The notes under the pieces are model-generated. The model saw only the letters and a program-made list of their open reading frames with translations. It made no database searches and was not told where the DNA came from. The translations under genes and the position numbers were made by a program. 64,000 bases of DNA from RHKX01 sp963743875 (lineage in GTDB: Bacteria > Actinomycetota > Thermoleophilia > Solirubrobacterales > 70-9): positions 434,001-498,000 of the forward strand of contig CAVURM010000002.1 in the NCBI GenBank assembly GCA_963743875.1, read 5' to 3'. Positions within the stretch are counted from its first letter, which is position 1. Each line of letters opens with the position of its first letter. Shown one piece after another: positions 44,296-54,293 of the stretch.

Positions 44296-45123
44296 GCACC
44301 TGGAACGAGAGCCCCGTGGTCCTCACCTGTGCGATCACCGGGGCGGACGTCTTCCGCGACAACAACCCGAACATCCCGTACACGACGGCGGAGATCGCCG
44401 ACTCCGCGATCGAGGCGGCGGCAGCCGGGGCGACGATCGCGCACCTGCACGTGCGTGAGGACGACGGCACGCCCAGCGGCCGGCCGGAGCTCTTCGTCGA
44501 CGTCATCGATCGGATCCGCGCTGCCGGTGACATGCTGACGATGGTCTCGACCGGAGGCTCCAACGACATGACGATCGAGGAGCGCACCACCGGGCTCGAG
44601 GCGAAGCCCGACATCTCCGGGGTCGAGTCGGGGTCGATGAACTTCGGCGACGAGACCTTCATCACCCCGCCGCCGGCCGGGCGGGGAATCGTGGCGCGTG
44701 CGACGTCGGCGGGAATCGCACTCGAGGTCGAGTGCTTCGACGTCGGCCATGTCGTCAGCGCGGTCCGCTGGCTCGAGCAGGGCATCCTCGAGCGCGCCGT
44801 TGCGGATCAACCTCGTCTTCGGAGTCCCCGGCGGCATCGACGCCTCGCCCGAGGCACTCGACGCGATGCTGCGGCCGCTGCCCCCCGACACCTTCTGGAC
44901 GGTCACCTGCATCGGCCGCCACCACCAGCGGATGCTGGCTCTCGCGTTGCTGCTCGGGGCCCCGGGGATCAGGACCGGACTCGAAGACGTCGCCTACATC
45001 AGCCGCGGGGTCCATGCTCCCTCGAACGCCGCGCTGGTCGAGATGGCCATCGGCCTGACCCGCACGCTCGGCCGCGAGGTTGCCGACCCAGTCGAGACCC
45101 GGGAGCTGCTGCAGCTTGGTTGA
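44292..45123 (+). CDS. kce: 3-keto-5-aminohexanoate cleavage enzyme (BKACE family, one frameshift)
   Basis: BKACE fold: VVLTCAITGADV, the Zn-ligand pair in GATIAHLHVREDDG, STGGSNDMTIEER, SMNFG, and NLVFGVPGGIDA...GLEDVAYI. It condenses 3-keto-5-aminohexanoate with acetyl-CoA to give acetoacetate and 3-aminobutyryl-CoA; the BKACE family has other substrates, but the adjacent Kdd fixes this one. ATG overlaps the thioesterase stop (ATGA). One base to remove near 44804. 275 residues. Confidence 0.87.
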
Positions 45124-45813
45124 GCCCGCCGAGATCATCGTCACCGACGGGCGGTCCGCATCCCGGCGCGGGCCCGGAGACCCGCGAGGCGATCCACGCG
45201 GCCGCGATCGAGCTGTTCTCCAGGCTCGGCTACCACGCGACCTCGATGCGGGCGCTCGCGGCGGCCGCGGACGTGCAGCCGGCGGCTATCTACCACTGGT
45301 ATCCGAACAAGGAGGCGATCCTGGTTCAGCTCCAGGACGACTTCATGGAGCAGCTGACGGAACAGGTCGAGGCCGCGGTTCGCGTCCACGAGCGCCCCGC
45401 CCTCCGAGCTCGCGGCCGCGGTTCGCGAGCACGTCGTCTACCACGGGCTCCACGCCAGCGAGGCGTTCGTCACCGACAGCGAGATCCGCGCCCTGACCGA
45501 CGGGCCGCGCCGCGCCTTGATTGCCCAAGCGCGACGCCTACCAGTCGATCGTTCGCCGAGATGATCGGCGACGGAATCCGCGACGGGTCGCTGCGCACCT
45601 CCGACGTCCACGTCGCCACCTACGCGATCCTCCTGCAGTGCACGGGGGTGGCGCTCTGGTTCGACCCCGACGGCCCACTCGGCCTCGAGGAGGTCGCCGA
45701 GCTTCACGTCGAGCTCGTGCTCGGCTCGCTGCAGGCCTCCGCACGAGCTGATCGGCGAGGCCGTCGAGAGCGTCTCCCAACGCCCGTCCGCGCAGGGTTC
45801 GAGGCGGGGCTGA
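45120..45813 (+). CDS. TetR-family regulator of the Kdd-Kce operon (frameshifted)
   Basis: TetR N-terminal HTH: ETREAIHAAAIELFSRLGYH, ATSMRALAAAADVQPAAIYH and WYPNKEAILVQLQ. TTG 45120 overlaps the Kce stop as TTGA and keeps the N-terminus in frame. The ligand domain needs one base removed near 45398, 45519, 45552 and 45747, then ends ELIGEAVESVSQ...GSRRG. About 230 residues. It likely represses from the AACGATCGTT palindrome at 42847 and is relieved by a pathway intermediate; this is inference from operon position. Confidence 0.75.
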
Positions 45814-45818
45814 GACCG

Positions 45819-46791
45819 ATGGCGATCAAGCCGCCGGCCCTGCCCGAGAACGCGACGATCGCCGTCGTCGCGCCGGCGAGCCCGCCGCAGACCCGCTCGG
45901 AGATCGAGCAGGCGACCGCCTACTTCGAGTACGCGCGGCCACAACGTCGTCTTCGGCCCCAACCACCGCAGGGTCCACGGCTACCTGGCCGGCACCGACG
46001 AGGAGCGGGCGGCCGACCTCCAGTGGGCGCTGAGCGAGCCGGGCATCGACATGGTCCACGCGCTCGAGGGCGGTTACGGAACCGCCCGCCTGCACCCGCT
46101 GATCGACTGGGACGCGCTCGGCGACCCGCGGATCGTCTGCGGCTTCAGCGACCTGACCGCCCTGCATCTCTTCATCGCCAGCGCACGCCGACTGGGTCAG
46201 CTTCTACGGCCCGAGCTTCCTGCGATTCACGCAGCGACCGAAGGGCGACTATCGAGCTGACCGAGCGAGACCGAGGAGTGGTTCCACCGCGCGTTCCGGC
46301 CGGAGCCGCTCGGGCGGGTGTTCGAGGATCCGAAGGATCCGTACGTCCTGACGCTGGGTGAGGGCGTCGCCGAGGCGCCGCTCGTCGGCGGATGCCTGAC
46401 CCTGCTCTGCTCGAGCATCGGAACCCCGTACGAGGTCCAGACCGACGGATGCATCCTGATCGTCGAGGACCTGAACACCGACCCCTATCTGGTCGACACT
46501 GCGCTCAACCACCTCCGCCTCGCCGGCAAGCTCGACAACATCGCCGGCTTCGCGTTCGGGACGAGCGTCAACCTGCAGTACCAGACCCTTCCCGAGGGCC
46601 CGGAGTCGACGCTCTCGATCGAGGAGATCCTCGACGAGCTGATCGCGCCGCTCGGCGTTCCGGCGATCTCGAACGTGCCGTTCGGGCACGGCAAGCACCT
46701 GGCGACGATGCCGCTCGGCGTCAGGGCGAGGATCGACGGCGAGGGCAAGAATCTCGAGGTCCTCGAGGCGGGGGTGGAGGCACCAAGATGA
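45819..46791 (+). CDS. S66-family serine peptidase (LD-carboxypeptidase/MccF type, frameshifted)
   Basis: Opens TIAVVAPASPPQTRSEIEQA; the central domain has HALEGGYGTARLHPLIDWD and VCGFSDLTALHLFIA, and the late catalytic region is GTPYEVQTDGCILIVEDLN. S66 enzymes cleave LD bonds in peptidoglycan peptides or, in MccF-like members, acyl-sulfamoyl and peptidyl adducts. Located between a catabolic operon and a peptide importer, a peptide-trimming role fits. Remove one base near 45939, 46188, 46247 and 46275. The usual nucleophile Ser of the GYG-S/xDxT region cannot be fixed with certainty. Confidence 0.72.
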
Positions 46792-46825
46792 CAATCGGAG
46801 TCCGACCAGGAGAAGGAGCAGTTCG

Positions 46826-48662
46826 ATGAGCGCGAGGCTGAGGTTGTCTTCGCGACGGTGGCGGCAGCCGCGTGTGCCGCGCTTGCGCTCGTCGCCCTGC
46901 CGGCGGCGGCTCAGGACGACTCCACGTCGGCCGATTCCGGATCGCCGACTCCGGTGGCGAGGTGCTCCGGTTCGGCTGGGCGCAGGAGCCGGACAACCTC
47001 AACCCGTTCGTCGGCCAGAACGAGGAGGACTACACGATCTGGTCCATCAACTGGGACCTGCCGATCGGCTTCGACCCCGACGACCTGAGCCCGGCGCCGG
47101 CGATCGCGGAGAGCTGGGAGGTGTCCGAGGATCGCAAGACCGTGACGATGAAGATCGATCCCGACCTGAAGTGGTCCGACGGCAAGCCGGTCACCTCCTA
47201 GGACGTCAAGTGGTCGCTCGACGTCCTCGGCGGCGAGGGGGCCCTGTTCACGAGCTACACGACCGGCATCACCCGGATCGACACCCCGGACCCGAAGACC
47301 GTCGTGATCCACACCAAGCGACCCGACGCGCGCATCGTCGGCGGCCTCTACGTCTACGTGCTCCCCAAGCACATCTGGGGGAAGGTCCCGCTCGAGGATC
47401 TCAACGGCCAGTACAAGCCGGAGCTGCCGATGGTCGGCACCGGCCCCTACATCGTGACCGAGTACGAGAAGGGCCGGATCACGCGGATGGAGAGGAACCC
47501 GGAGTGGCGCGGGGATCCGGGCGAATACGACGAGATCCAGTTCATCAAGTACGGCACCCAGGACGCGGTCGAACGGGCCCTGCAGCTCGGCGAGATCGAC
47601 ATCATCGGCGAGGTCGAGGCCGGGAGCTTCGAGCGCCTCGGCACCCAGGAGGACGTCGAGACGCGGCGCAGCCCGCTGCCCGCCTATACGCAGCTCGCGT
47701 TCAACCTCTGCTCGGAGCAGAACTGCCCCGACGCGGAGTTCAACCCCGCCGTCCAGGACCGCACCGTTCGCCAGGCGATCGCCTACGCCGTCGACCGGAC
47801 CAAGATCCAGCAGATCGCCTCCCGCGAGACCTCCTTCGTCGCCAACGGGATCCTGCCGTCCTACTACAAGGCGTTCTACGAGGAGCCCGAGCAGACCTAC
47901 CCGTTCGACCCCGAGCTGGCGAACCAGATGCTCGACGAGGCGGGCTGGACGCTGAACGACGACGGCGTCCGCGAGAAGGACGGGGAGACCCTCTCGTTCG
48001 ACCTCTACGTCCGCTCCGAGTCGCCGTTCAACATCCAGGCGGCGAAGCTGGTCGCCGAGATGACGGCCGAGATCGGCGTCGAGTTCAACGTCCAGGTGGT
48101 CAGCACCGACAAGCTCTACGACCTCACGGTCCGGACCGAGAACGGAAAGCCCGCGCCGGCGTTCGACACGTTCATCTGGGGCTGGGGGGGCGACCCGTAC
48201 GACCCGAGCTTCCTGCTCAGCATCCTCACGACCGGCGAGATCGGCGGCTCCTCCGACTCGTTCTACTCGAACCCCGAGTACGACCGTCTCTACCGCGAGC
48301 AGACCGGGCTGTTCGACACCGAGGCCCGGCGCACGGTGATCGAGCAGATGGTGGCGCTCACCCAGCGCGACCTGCCGTACCTCGTGCTGACCGAGGATCC
48401 GGCGCTGCAGGCTTATCGCACGGATCGGATCGAGACGATCGAGCCGCTCTGCCCGCTCGAGACCGGTGACCTGTTCTGCGACGCGGTCTCCCCCGAGGGG
48501 GTCCTGGCGCTGAACCCGGTCGAGGGGGCCACGACCGACACCGGCAGCGGCAATGCCGGCCTGGCCGGCCTGGTCGGCCTCGTGGTCGGCTTCATCGGCG
48601 GCGTCCTCGTCACCCGCAACCGCCGCCGCGGCGCAGCCGAGCCCCTGGAGCTTCCGGAATGA
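46826..48662 (+). CDS. ABC transporter substrate-binding protein, SBP_bac_5 (oligopeptide) family (frameshifted, in-frame TAG)
   Basis: Family 5 signature around FGWAQEPDNLNPFVGQNEED, then DLKWSDGKPVTS, VGTGPYIVTEYEKGR and RTVRQAIAYAVDRTKI. A signal peptide (ACAALALVALPAAAQ) is recovered by adding one base near 46845; another base is missing near 46945. A TAG at 47199-47201 replaces what should be Glu in VTSxDVKWSLD. The C-terminus has a membrane helix LAGLVGLVVGFIGGVLVTRN plus RRR, so the protein may be tail-anchored outside, unusual for this family. Binds oligopeptides or opine-like ligands. Confidence 0.8.
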
Positions 48663-48675
48663 GCGGGGCGGTCAC

Positions 48676-49647
48676 ATGAACGCGCGCTGGCTGGCCGGCA
48701 AGGTCGGGGCGGCGATCCTGACGCTGGTCTTCGTCCTGATCTTCAACTTCTTCCTGTTCCGGGCGGTCGGCGATCCGACCACGCAGCTCGCGCGCCTTCC
48801 CGGCGCGACCGATGCGGAGATCCAGCAGCTGCGGGAGGACTACGGGCTCGACAAGCCGCTGCTCGGCCAGTTCGTCGATTACGCCGGCGACACCGTCCGG
48901 CTCGACCTCGGCGTCAGCCAGCGCTCGCGCGAGGACGTCTGGGACGAGATCAAGGAAGGCGATCCCATGGACGCTGCTGCTGGTCGGGACCGGCACCCTG
49001 CTGGCGACCCTGATCGGCAGCTGGATGGGGGTGAAGGCGGCGACGAAGCGAGGAACGAAGACCGACGACGGCCTGCTCGGCTTCAGCCTGTTCACCTACG
49101 CCTCGCCCGAGTACTGGATCGGGATCATCCTGATCCTCGTCTTCGCCGTCGCGATGCCCGATCTTCCCGGCGGGCCAGCAGGTGACGCCGGGCGTCGAGT
49201 TCTCGAGCTGGTTCGACGAGGCGCTCGACGTCCTCGACCACCTGATCCTGCCGGCGACGGCGATGACGCTGATGCTGCTCGGCCAGTACTTCCTGATCAT
49301 GCGCTCGTCGATGGTCGACGTGATGACCGAGGACTTCATCACCGTCAAGCGGGCCACCGGGCTGTCGCGCGACCGGGTGATCAACCGCCACGCCGTCCCG
49401 AACGCGCTGCTTGCCGCTGGTCACGATCTCGGCGATCCAGTTCGGCGCCGTGGCCGGCGGCGCGATCACGATCGAGACCGTCTTCTCGTGGCCCGGCCTC
49501 GGCGAGCTCAGCTTCAACGCGATCAACGACAAGGACTTCCCGGTCCTGGCCGGCACGTTCCTCGTCTTCAGCGTCGGCGTGATCCTCGCGAACCTGATCG
49601 CGGACATCCTCTACTTCTTCCTCGACCCACGGGTGCAGACGAGATGA
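48676..49647 (+). CDS. Peptide ABC transporter permease, DppB/OppB type (frameshifted)
   Basis: N-terminal LTLVFVLIFNFFLFRAVGDP and LREDYGLDKPLLGQFVDY are the OppB-type start. After removing one base near 48963, 49158 and 49417 the helices read IPWTLLLVGTGTLLATLIGS, YWIGIILILVFAV and the EAA-type loop KRATGLSRDRVINRHAVPNA. C-terminal ETVFSWPGLGEL is characteristic. About 320 residues. Its stop overlaps the next permease ATG. Confidence 0.82.
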
Positions 49648-50494
49648 ACGACGAGCGCAGCGTCTCGCGAGCTTCTCTTCGACACCTGGCGCGGCCGGTT
49701 CGGGATCGGCGTGCTCGGGCTGACCGTGTTCGTCGCGATCTTCGGCGACCTGCTCGCGCCCTACGATCCGAACGCCTCCAGCACCGCCGTCCTCGAGCCG
49801 CCCTCGTGGAGCCACATCCTCGGCACCACCGAGAACGGCTCCGACGTCTTCTCCCAGCTGCTCGTCGGGACGCGGGTCTCGGTCGTCGTCGGGTTCGCGG
49901 CCGCCTTCATCTCGGCCGTCCTCGGCTCGGTCGTCGGCCTCGCCGGCGGCTACTTCGGCGGCTGGACCGACCGCATCCTCGACGCGCTTCGAGAACTGGT
50001 TCCTGGTCATCCCGACGCTGCCGCTGATGATCGTCCTCGCCCGGGTGCTGAACCCGTCGCTGACCGTCCTGATCGCGGTCATCGGGCTGACCTCGTGGGC
50101 CGGCACCGGCCGGATCGTCCGCGCCCAGGTGCTGACGCTGCGCGAGCGCGCATTCGTCGAGCGCGCACGGGCGCTCGGGGCCGGCGACACCTACATCATC
50201 AAGACCCACATCCTGCCCAACACGCTGCCGCTGATCTTCGCCAACACGGTCCTGATCGTCGCCGTCGCGATCCTCTCGGAGGCGGCCCTCTCGTTCCTCG
50301 GCCTCGGCGACCCGACCAAGATCTCGTGGGGGACGATGCTCGAGAACGCGTTCAGCTCCGGTGCGCCGAGCGCGGGCGCGTGGTGGTACGTGATCCCGCC
50401 CGGCCTCGCGATCACGATCGTCGTCCTCGCCGTCTCGCTGCTCGGCTTCCTGTTCGAGGAGTACATCAACCCGCGGCTCCGGGAGGCGACGTGA
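49644..50494 (+). CDS. Peptide ABC transporter permease, DppC/OppC type (frameshifted)
   Basis: OppC N-terminal segment GTTENGSDVFSQLLVGTR, helices FAAAFISAVLGSVVGLAGGY, EAA loop RARALGAGDTYIIKTHILPN and WWYVIPPGLAITIVVLAVSL near the end. Overlaps the previous gene (ATGA) and the next (GTGA). One base to remove near 49667 and 49987. About 283 residues. Confidence 0.82.
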
Positions 50495-51482
50495 CCCCAC
50501 CCCTGCTCGAGGTCGAGGATCTGCGGGTCACTGCACGGCGAGGACCCGATCGTCGACGGCGTCGACTTCACGCTGGAGACCGGGGAGGCCCTGGCGCTCG
50601 CCGGCGAGTCGGGCTGCGGCAAGACGACGACGGCGCTGGCCCTGATGCGGCTGCTGCCGCCGGCCCTCGAGCAGTCCGGCGTGATCACCCTGCGGCCCGA
50701 GGGCTTCCGGGACGCCGGGGGCGACGAGGCGCAGATCAACATCGGCCGCCGGACCGAGACCGGGCATGCAGCTCGTCCGCTGGCGGCACATCTCGCTCGT
50801 CTTTCAGGGGGCGATGAACTCGCTCGACCCGGTGCAGAAGATCGACAAGCAGATCGCCGAGGCGATCGAGCTGCACGAGCCGAACGCCAGCTCGAGCGAC
50901 GTCGCGGGCGCGGATCGCCGAGCTGCTCGAGACCGTCGGCCTGATCGCCGGGGCTGGCGGTCGCTATCCCGCACGAGCTCTCGGGCGGGCAGCGCCAGCG
51001 GGTGATGATCGCGCTGGCGCTCGCGTGCCGGCCGTCGCTCGTGATCGCCGACGAGCCGACGACCGCGCTCGACGTCGTCATGCAGGCGCAGGTGCTGCAG
51101 CTGCTCGAGCGGCTGCGGGAGGAGCTCGGCCTCGCGTTGATCCTGATCTCCCACGACCTCGGCGTCCTCGCCGAGACGTGCGACCGGATCGCGGTCATGT
51201 ACGCGGGAAGGATCGTCGAGACCGGCGCCGGTCGAGACGGTCTTCGCCTCGCCGCAGCATCCGTACACGAAGCGCCTGCTCGACTCGCTGCCGGTGATCG
51301 GCGGCGAGCGCGGGCTCGCCCCGCCGATCCCGGGCTCGCCGCCCGATCCGGGCGATCCGCCGCCGACGGTTGCCGCTTCCACCCCCGTTGCCCCTACCGG
51401 GCCGAGCGCTGCGACGTCGATCCCGCCCTTCGCGAGGTCGCGCCCGGGCCAGAGCGCCGCCTGCCACTACGCGCCATGGTAG
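50491..51482 (+). CDS. Peptide ABC transporter ATPase, DppD/OppD type (frameshifted)
   Basis: Walker A GESGCGKTTTALALM, Q-loop LVFQGAMNSLDPV, signature HELSGGQRQRVMIALAL, Walker B PSLVIADEPTTALDV, switch His in LISHDLGVL. The oligopeptide C-terminal region ends CRFHPRCPYRAERC, a Cys-rich motif typical of OppD/OppF. Repairs: one base removed near 50533, 50766, 50907, 50968, 51231 and 51450, one added near 51375. Confidence 0.85.
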
Positions 51483-51533
51483 CAGCTGGCCGGAGGTCGC
51501 GGTGCCCGCCGTCACCACCGAGGAGGTCGGCGC

Positions 51534-52531
51534 ATGAGCGAGATCCAGGCGGGAGAGGTCGGCAACGGCGAGACCCTGATGAACGTCCGCGACGTCGAGG
51601 TCAGCTTCGAGGCGCGCCGGAAGACGGCGCGCGCGCTCGACGGCGTCTCGCTCGAGTGGCGGCCGGGGGAGATCCTCGGCGTCGTCGGCGAGTCGGGCTG
51701 CGGCAAGTCGACGCTGGCCCGGGCGATGCTCGGGCTGCAGCCCACGACCGAGGGCGAGTTTCACCTCAGCGGCGGCCTCGTCTCCAGCAAGGGCGAGCAG
51801 CGCGACGCTGCGCAAGCGAATCCAGATGATCTTCCAGGACCCCTACCAGACCCTCAATCCACGCCAGAGGGTCAGCGCGATCGTCACCGAGCCGCTCAAG
51901 GTCCAGGGGATTCCCGAGGGCGAGCGTGACGATCGGGTGCGCCGGGCGATGGGCGACGTCGGGCTCGACCCCGAGCGGTTCCTCGATCGCTACCCGCATC
52001 AGCTCTCCGGCGGGCAGCGCCAGCGGGTCGCGATCGCCGCCGCGCTGGTGCTCGAGCCCGAGGGCCTGATCTGCGACGAGCCGGTCTCGATGCTCGACAT
52101 GTCGGTACGCGCACAGATCCTCAACGTGCTCGTCAGCCTGCAGAAGCAGCGAGGTCTGGCGCTGATCTTCATCACCCACGACCTCAGCCTCGCCTGGTCG
52201 CTCTGCGATCGGATCGCGGTCATGTACCTCGGCAGGATCGTCGAGGAGGGGAGGGCGGTCGACGTGATCGAGCGGCCGCAAGCACCCCTACACGCAGGCG
52301 CTCGTCACCGCGATCCCGGTGCCGACGCCCGGCGGCGGCGGCAGGCGGGAGTTGCTCAAGGGCGAGCTACCCGACGCCACCGACGTGCCGACCGGTTGCC
52401 GATTTCACCCGCGCTGCCCGCGACGGTTCGAGCCCTGCGACAGCGTCGATCCCTCGTTGATCGACGTCGGAGGTCCCGGTCACCGGGCCGCATGCCTGCT
52501 GCACGACCCTGCCGCCGCCAGCGGAGGGTGA
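51534..52531 (+). CDS. Peptide ABC transporter ATPase, DppF/OppF type (frameshifted)
   Basis: Walker A GESGCGKSTLARAMLGLQP, IQMIFQDPYQTLNPRQRV, signature HQLSGGQRQRVAIAAAL, Walker B EGLICDEPVSMLDMSV, ITHDLSLAWSLCDR. C-terminal GCRFHPRCPRRFEPCDSVDP completes the OppF type. ATG 51534 has GAGGAGG upstream. One base to remove near 51809 and 52282. With DppB, DppC, DppD and the binding protein it makes a complete importer. Confidence 0.87.
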
Positions 52532-52533
52532 GC

Positions 52534-53525
52534 ATGTCCACCGAACGTTGGGCGCTGGCGCGATCTCGTCGGCCCGGTCGGCCGCATCCCGACCGGTGCG
52601 CGAAACGCGATCACCGACGTCCCAGGGGTCAGGGTCGGTCAGGCCCAGGCGGCCAGCGGCCAGCGAACCGGCGTCACCGTGGTGGCGCCGCCGAGCTTGC
52701 CGGCACCGGCGGGGACCGTGACGATCAACGGCGTCGGCGAGCTGACCGCGAAGCTCGAGATCGAGGAGCGGGGGAGGATCGAGACGCCCGTCTACCTCTG
52801 CGGCTCACATGCGATCGGGACCGTTCTGCAGGCGGCGATCGACGCCTCCGGGACGCGGTCCCGACAACATCGTGCTGCCGGTCGTCGGGGAGTGCGACGA
52901 CGGCGACCTGGCCGACTCGCGAACGGTCGTCGCCGACGACGTCGAAGCGGCGCTCGCCGATCTCGGCGATCGAGGTCCGCGAGGGCACGGTCGGCGCCGG
53001 GACTGGAATGAACTGCTTCGACTTCCCGGGCGGAATCGGCACCGCCTCCCGACGGGTCGGCGATCACCACGTCGGGGTCCTGTTGCTCTGCAATTTCGGC
53101 GACCGCGAGTACCTCGACGTCCTGCGAGGGCATCCGAGGGCCAGCAGGGGTCCCTGGCGGAGCCCTCCGATCGACCGGCCCCGCACGGCTCCTGCATCGC
53201 GGTCTGCGCGACCGACGCGCCGCTCTCGATCATTCAGCTCCGCCGCCTGGCGATGCGTCCGCTGCTGGGATTGGCTCGTGCCGGCTCCTACGGCTCGGAG
53301 GGCTCGGGCGAGATCGGGATCGCCTTCGGGACCGTCGGCGGGATCGACGGCGGGGAGGGCGTCTCCGACAGTCTGCTCAACGACGTCTTCGCCGCGGCGT
53401 ATGAGGCCGCGCACGAGTCGGTCTACAACTGCCTCGTCGCGGCCCGCCCCGCCGAGCGTCTCGACGGGACGATGCAACCGACCTTCCCGATCGACGCGAT
53501 CGTCGCCGCCGCCTCAGCCGCCTGA
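52534..53525 (+). CDS. P1-family aminopeptidase, DmpA/BapA type (frameshifted)
   Basis: N-terminal GRIPTGARNAITDVPGVRVG and the self-cleavage/nucleophile region HGSCIAVCATDAPLSIIQLR, in which the Ser becomes the N-terminal nucleophile after autoproteolysis, as in DmpA. YGSEGSGEIGIAF and YNCLVAARP also match. Family members are D-/L-aminopeptidases and the beta-peptidyl aminopeptidases that remove N-terminal beta-amino acids. In an operon with Kdd and Kce, release of beta-lysine from peptides is a reasonable prediction. Frame repairs near 52558, 52859, 52963 and within 53120-53175. Confidence 0.82.
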
Positions 53526-53532
53526 GCGCCGG

Positions 53533-53931
53533 ATGGCCTCGGTCGACAGGCGGGAGATCGCGGCCGTCTTCGTGGGCGGTGTCATCGGCGCCGTCGCCAG
53601 GCTCGGCCTGATCGAGGCGTTCCCTCACGATGCATTGCAGTGGCCCTGGCCGACCTTCCTCGCCAACGTCCTCGGTGCCTTCGCCCTGGGTTGGTTGACG
53701 ACCCGGTTGCAGGAGCGACTGCCGCTCTCGGCCTATCGCCGCCCGCTCCTCGGCACCGGCTTCTGCGGCGCCCTGACGACGTTCTCGACGATGCAGCTCG
53801 AACTCGTCCGGATGCTCGAGGGGGGCAGCGCCGGGTTGGCTCTCGCCTACGCCGCGGTGAGCGTGGTCGCCGGATTCGGCGCGGTCGTATTGGCATCGGG
53901 CTTGGCCCGACGCGCGAGGTTCGCGGCATGA
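53533..53931 (+). CDS. crcB: CrcB/Fluc fluoride channel subunit 1
   Basis: 132 residues with four helices: AAVFVGGVIGAVARLGLIEA, FLANVLGAFALGWLTTRL (Asn of the NxxGxFxxG type), GTGFCGALTTFSTMQLELVR (the GFCGxxTTFSTF-like pore motif) and a last helix. Seven bases after the peptidase stop and overlapping the second CrcB gene, so a heterodimeric fluoride channel is likely. Confidence 0.88.
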   Translation: MASVDRREIAAVFVGGVIGAVARLGLIEAFPHDALQWPWPTFLANVLGAFALGWLTTRLQERLPLSAYRRPLLGTGFCGALTTFSTMQLELVRMLEGGSAGLALAYAAVSVVAGFGAVVLASGLARRARFAA

Positions 53932-54293
53932 GCGCCCTGACGATCATCCTGGTCGGGCTGATCGGCGGCTGCGGCGCCGTCGCCCGCCTGCTCGTCGACG
54001 GCCGCGTCTCCGCTCGCTTCGCAATGACGTTTCCGATCGGCACGTTCGCGGTCAACATGGCCGGCAGCCTCGCGCTGGGGCTGCTCGCGGGCTTCACCAC
54101 CGACGCCGAGACGCTGCGGCTGCTCGCGGTCGGGCTTCTCGGGTCCTTCACCACGTTCAGCACCTGGATGTTCGAGAGCGAACGCCTGGCCGAGGACGGC
54201 GAGCCGGGCCCGACGATCGCGAACATCGTCGGCAGCCTCGTCGTCGGAGTGCCCCTGGCGTGGATCGGCGTCCAGATCGGCGGCGTCCTGTGA
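53928..54293 (+). CDS. crcB: CrcB/Fluc fluoride channel subunit 2
   Basis: 121 residues. IILVGLIGGCGAVARLLVDG, FPIGTFAVNMAGSLALGLLA and LLGSFTTFSTWMFESERLAE hold the conserved Asn and TTFSTW pore residues. Overlaps the first subunit by four bases (ATGA) and the next gene by four (GTGA). Exports fluoride as a dual-topology or heterodimeric channel. Confidence 0.88.
   Translation: MSALTIILVGLIGGCGAVARLLVDGRVSARFAMTFPIGTFAVNMAGSLALGLLAGFTTDAETLRLLAVGLLGSFTTFSTWMFESERLAEDGEPGPTIANIVGSLVVGVPLAWIGVQIGGVL

Noticed and set aside
46826..48469. 547-codon Arg-rich ORF over the binding-protein gene
   Set aside because: It begins at the correct ATG but continues in the wrong frame after the missing base near 46845; the family 5 motifs are in the other frame.
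53500..53533. Fluoride (crcB) riboswitch before the CrcB genes
   Set aside because: Only seven bases separate the peptidase stop from the first CrcB start and no fluoride aptamer consensus is visible in the upstream coding DNA.
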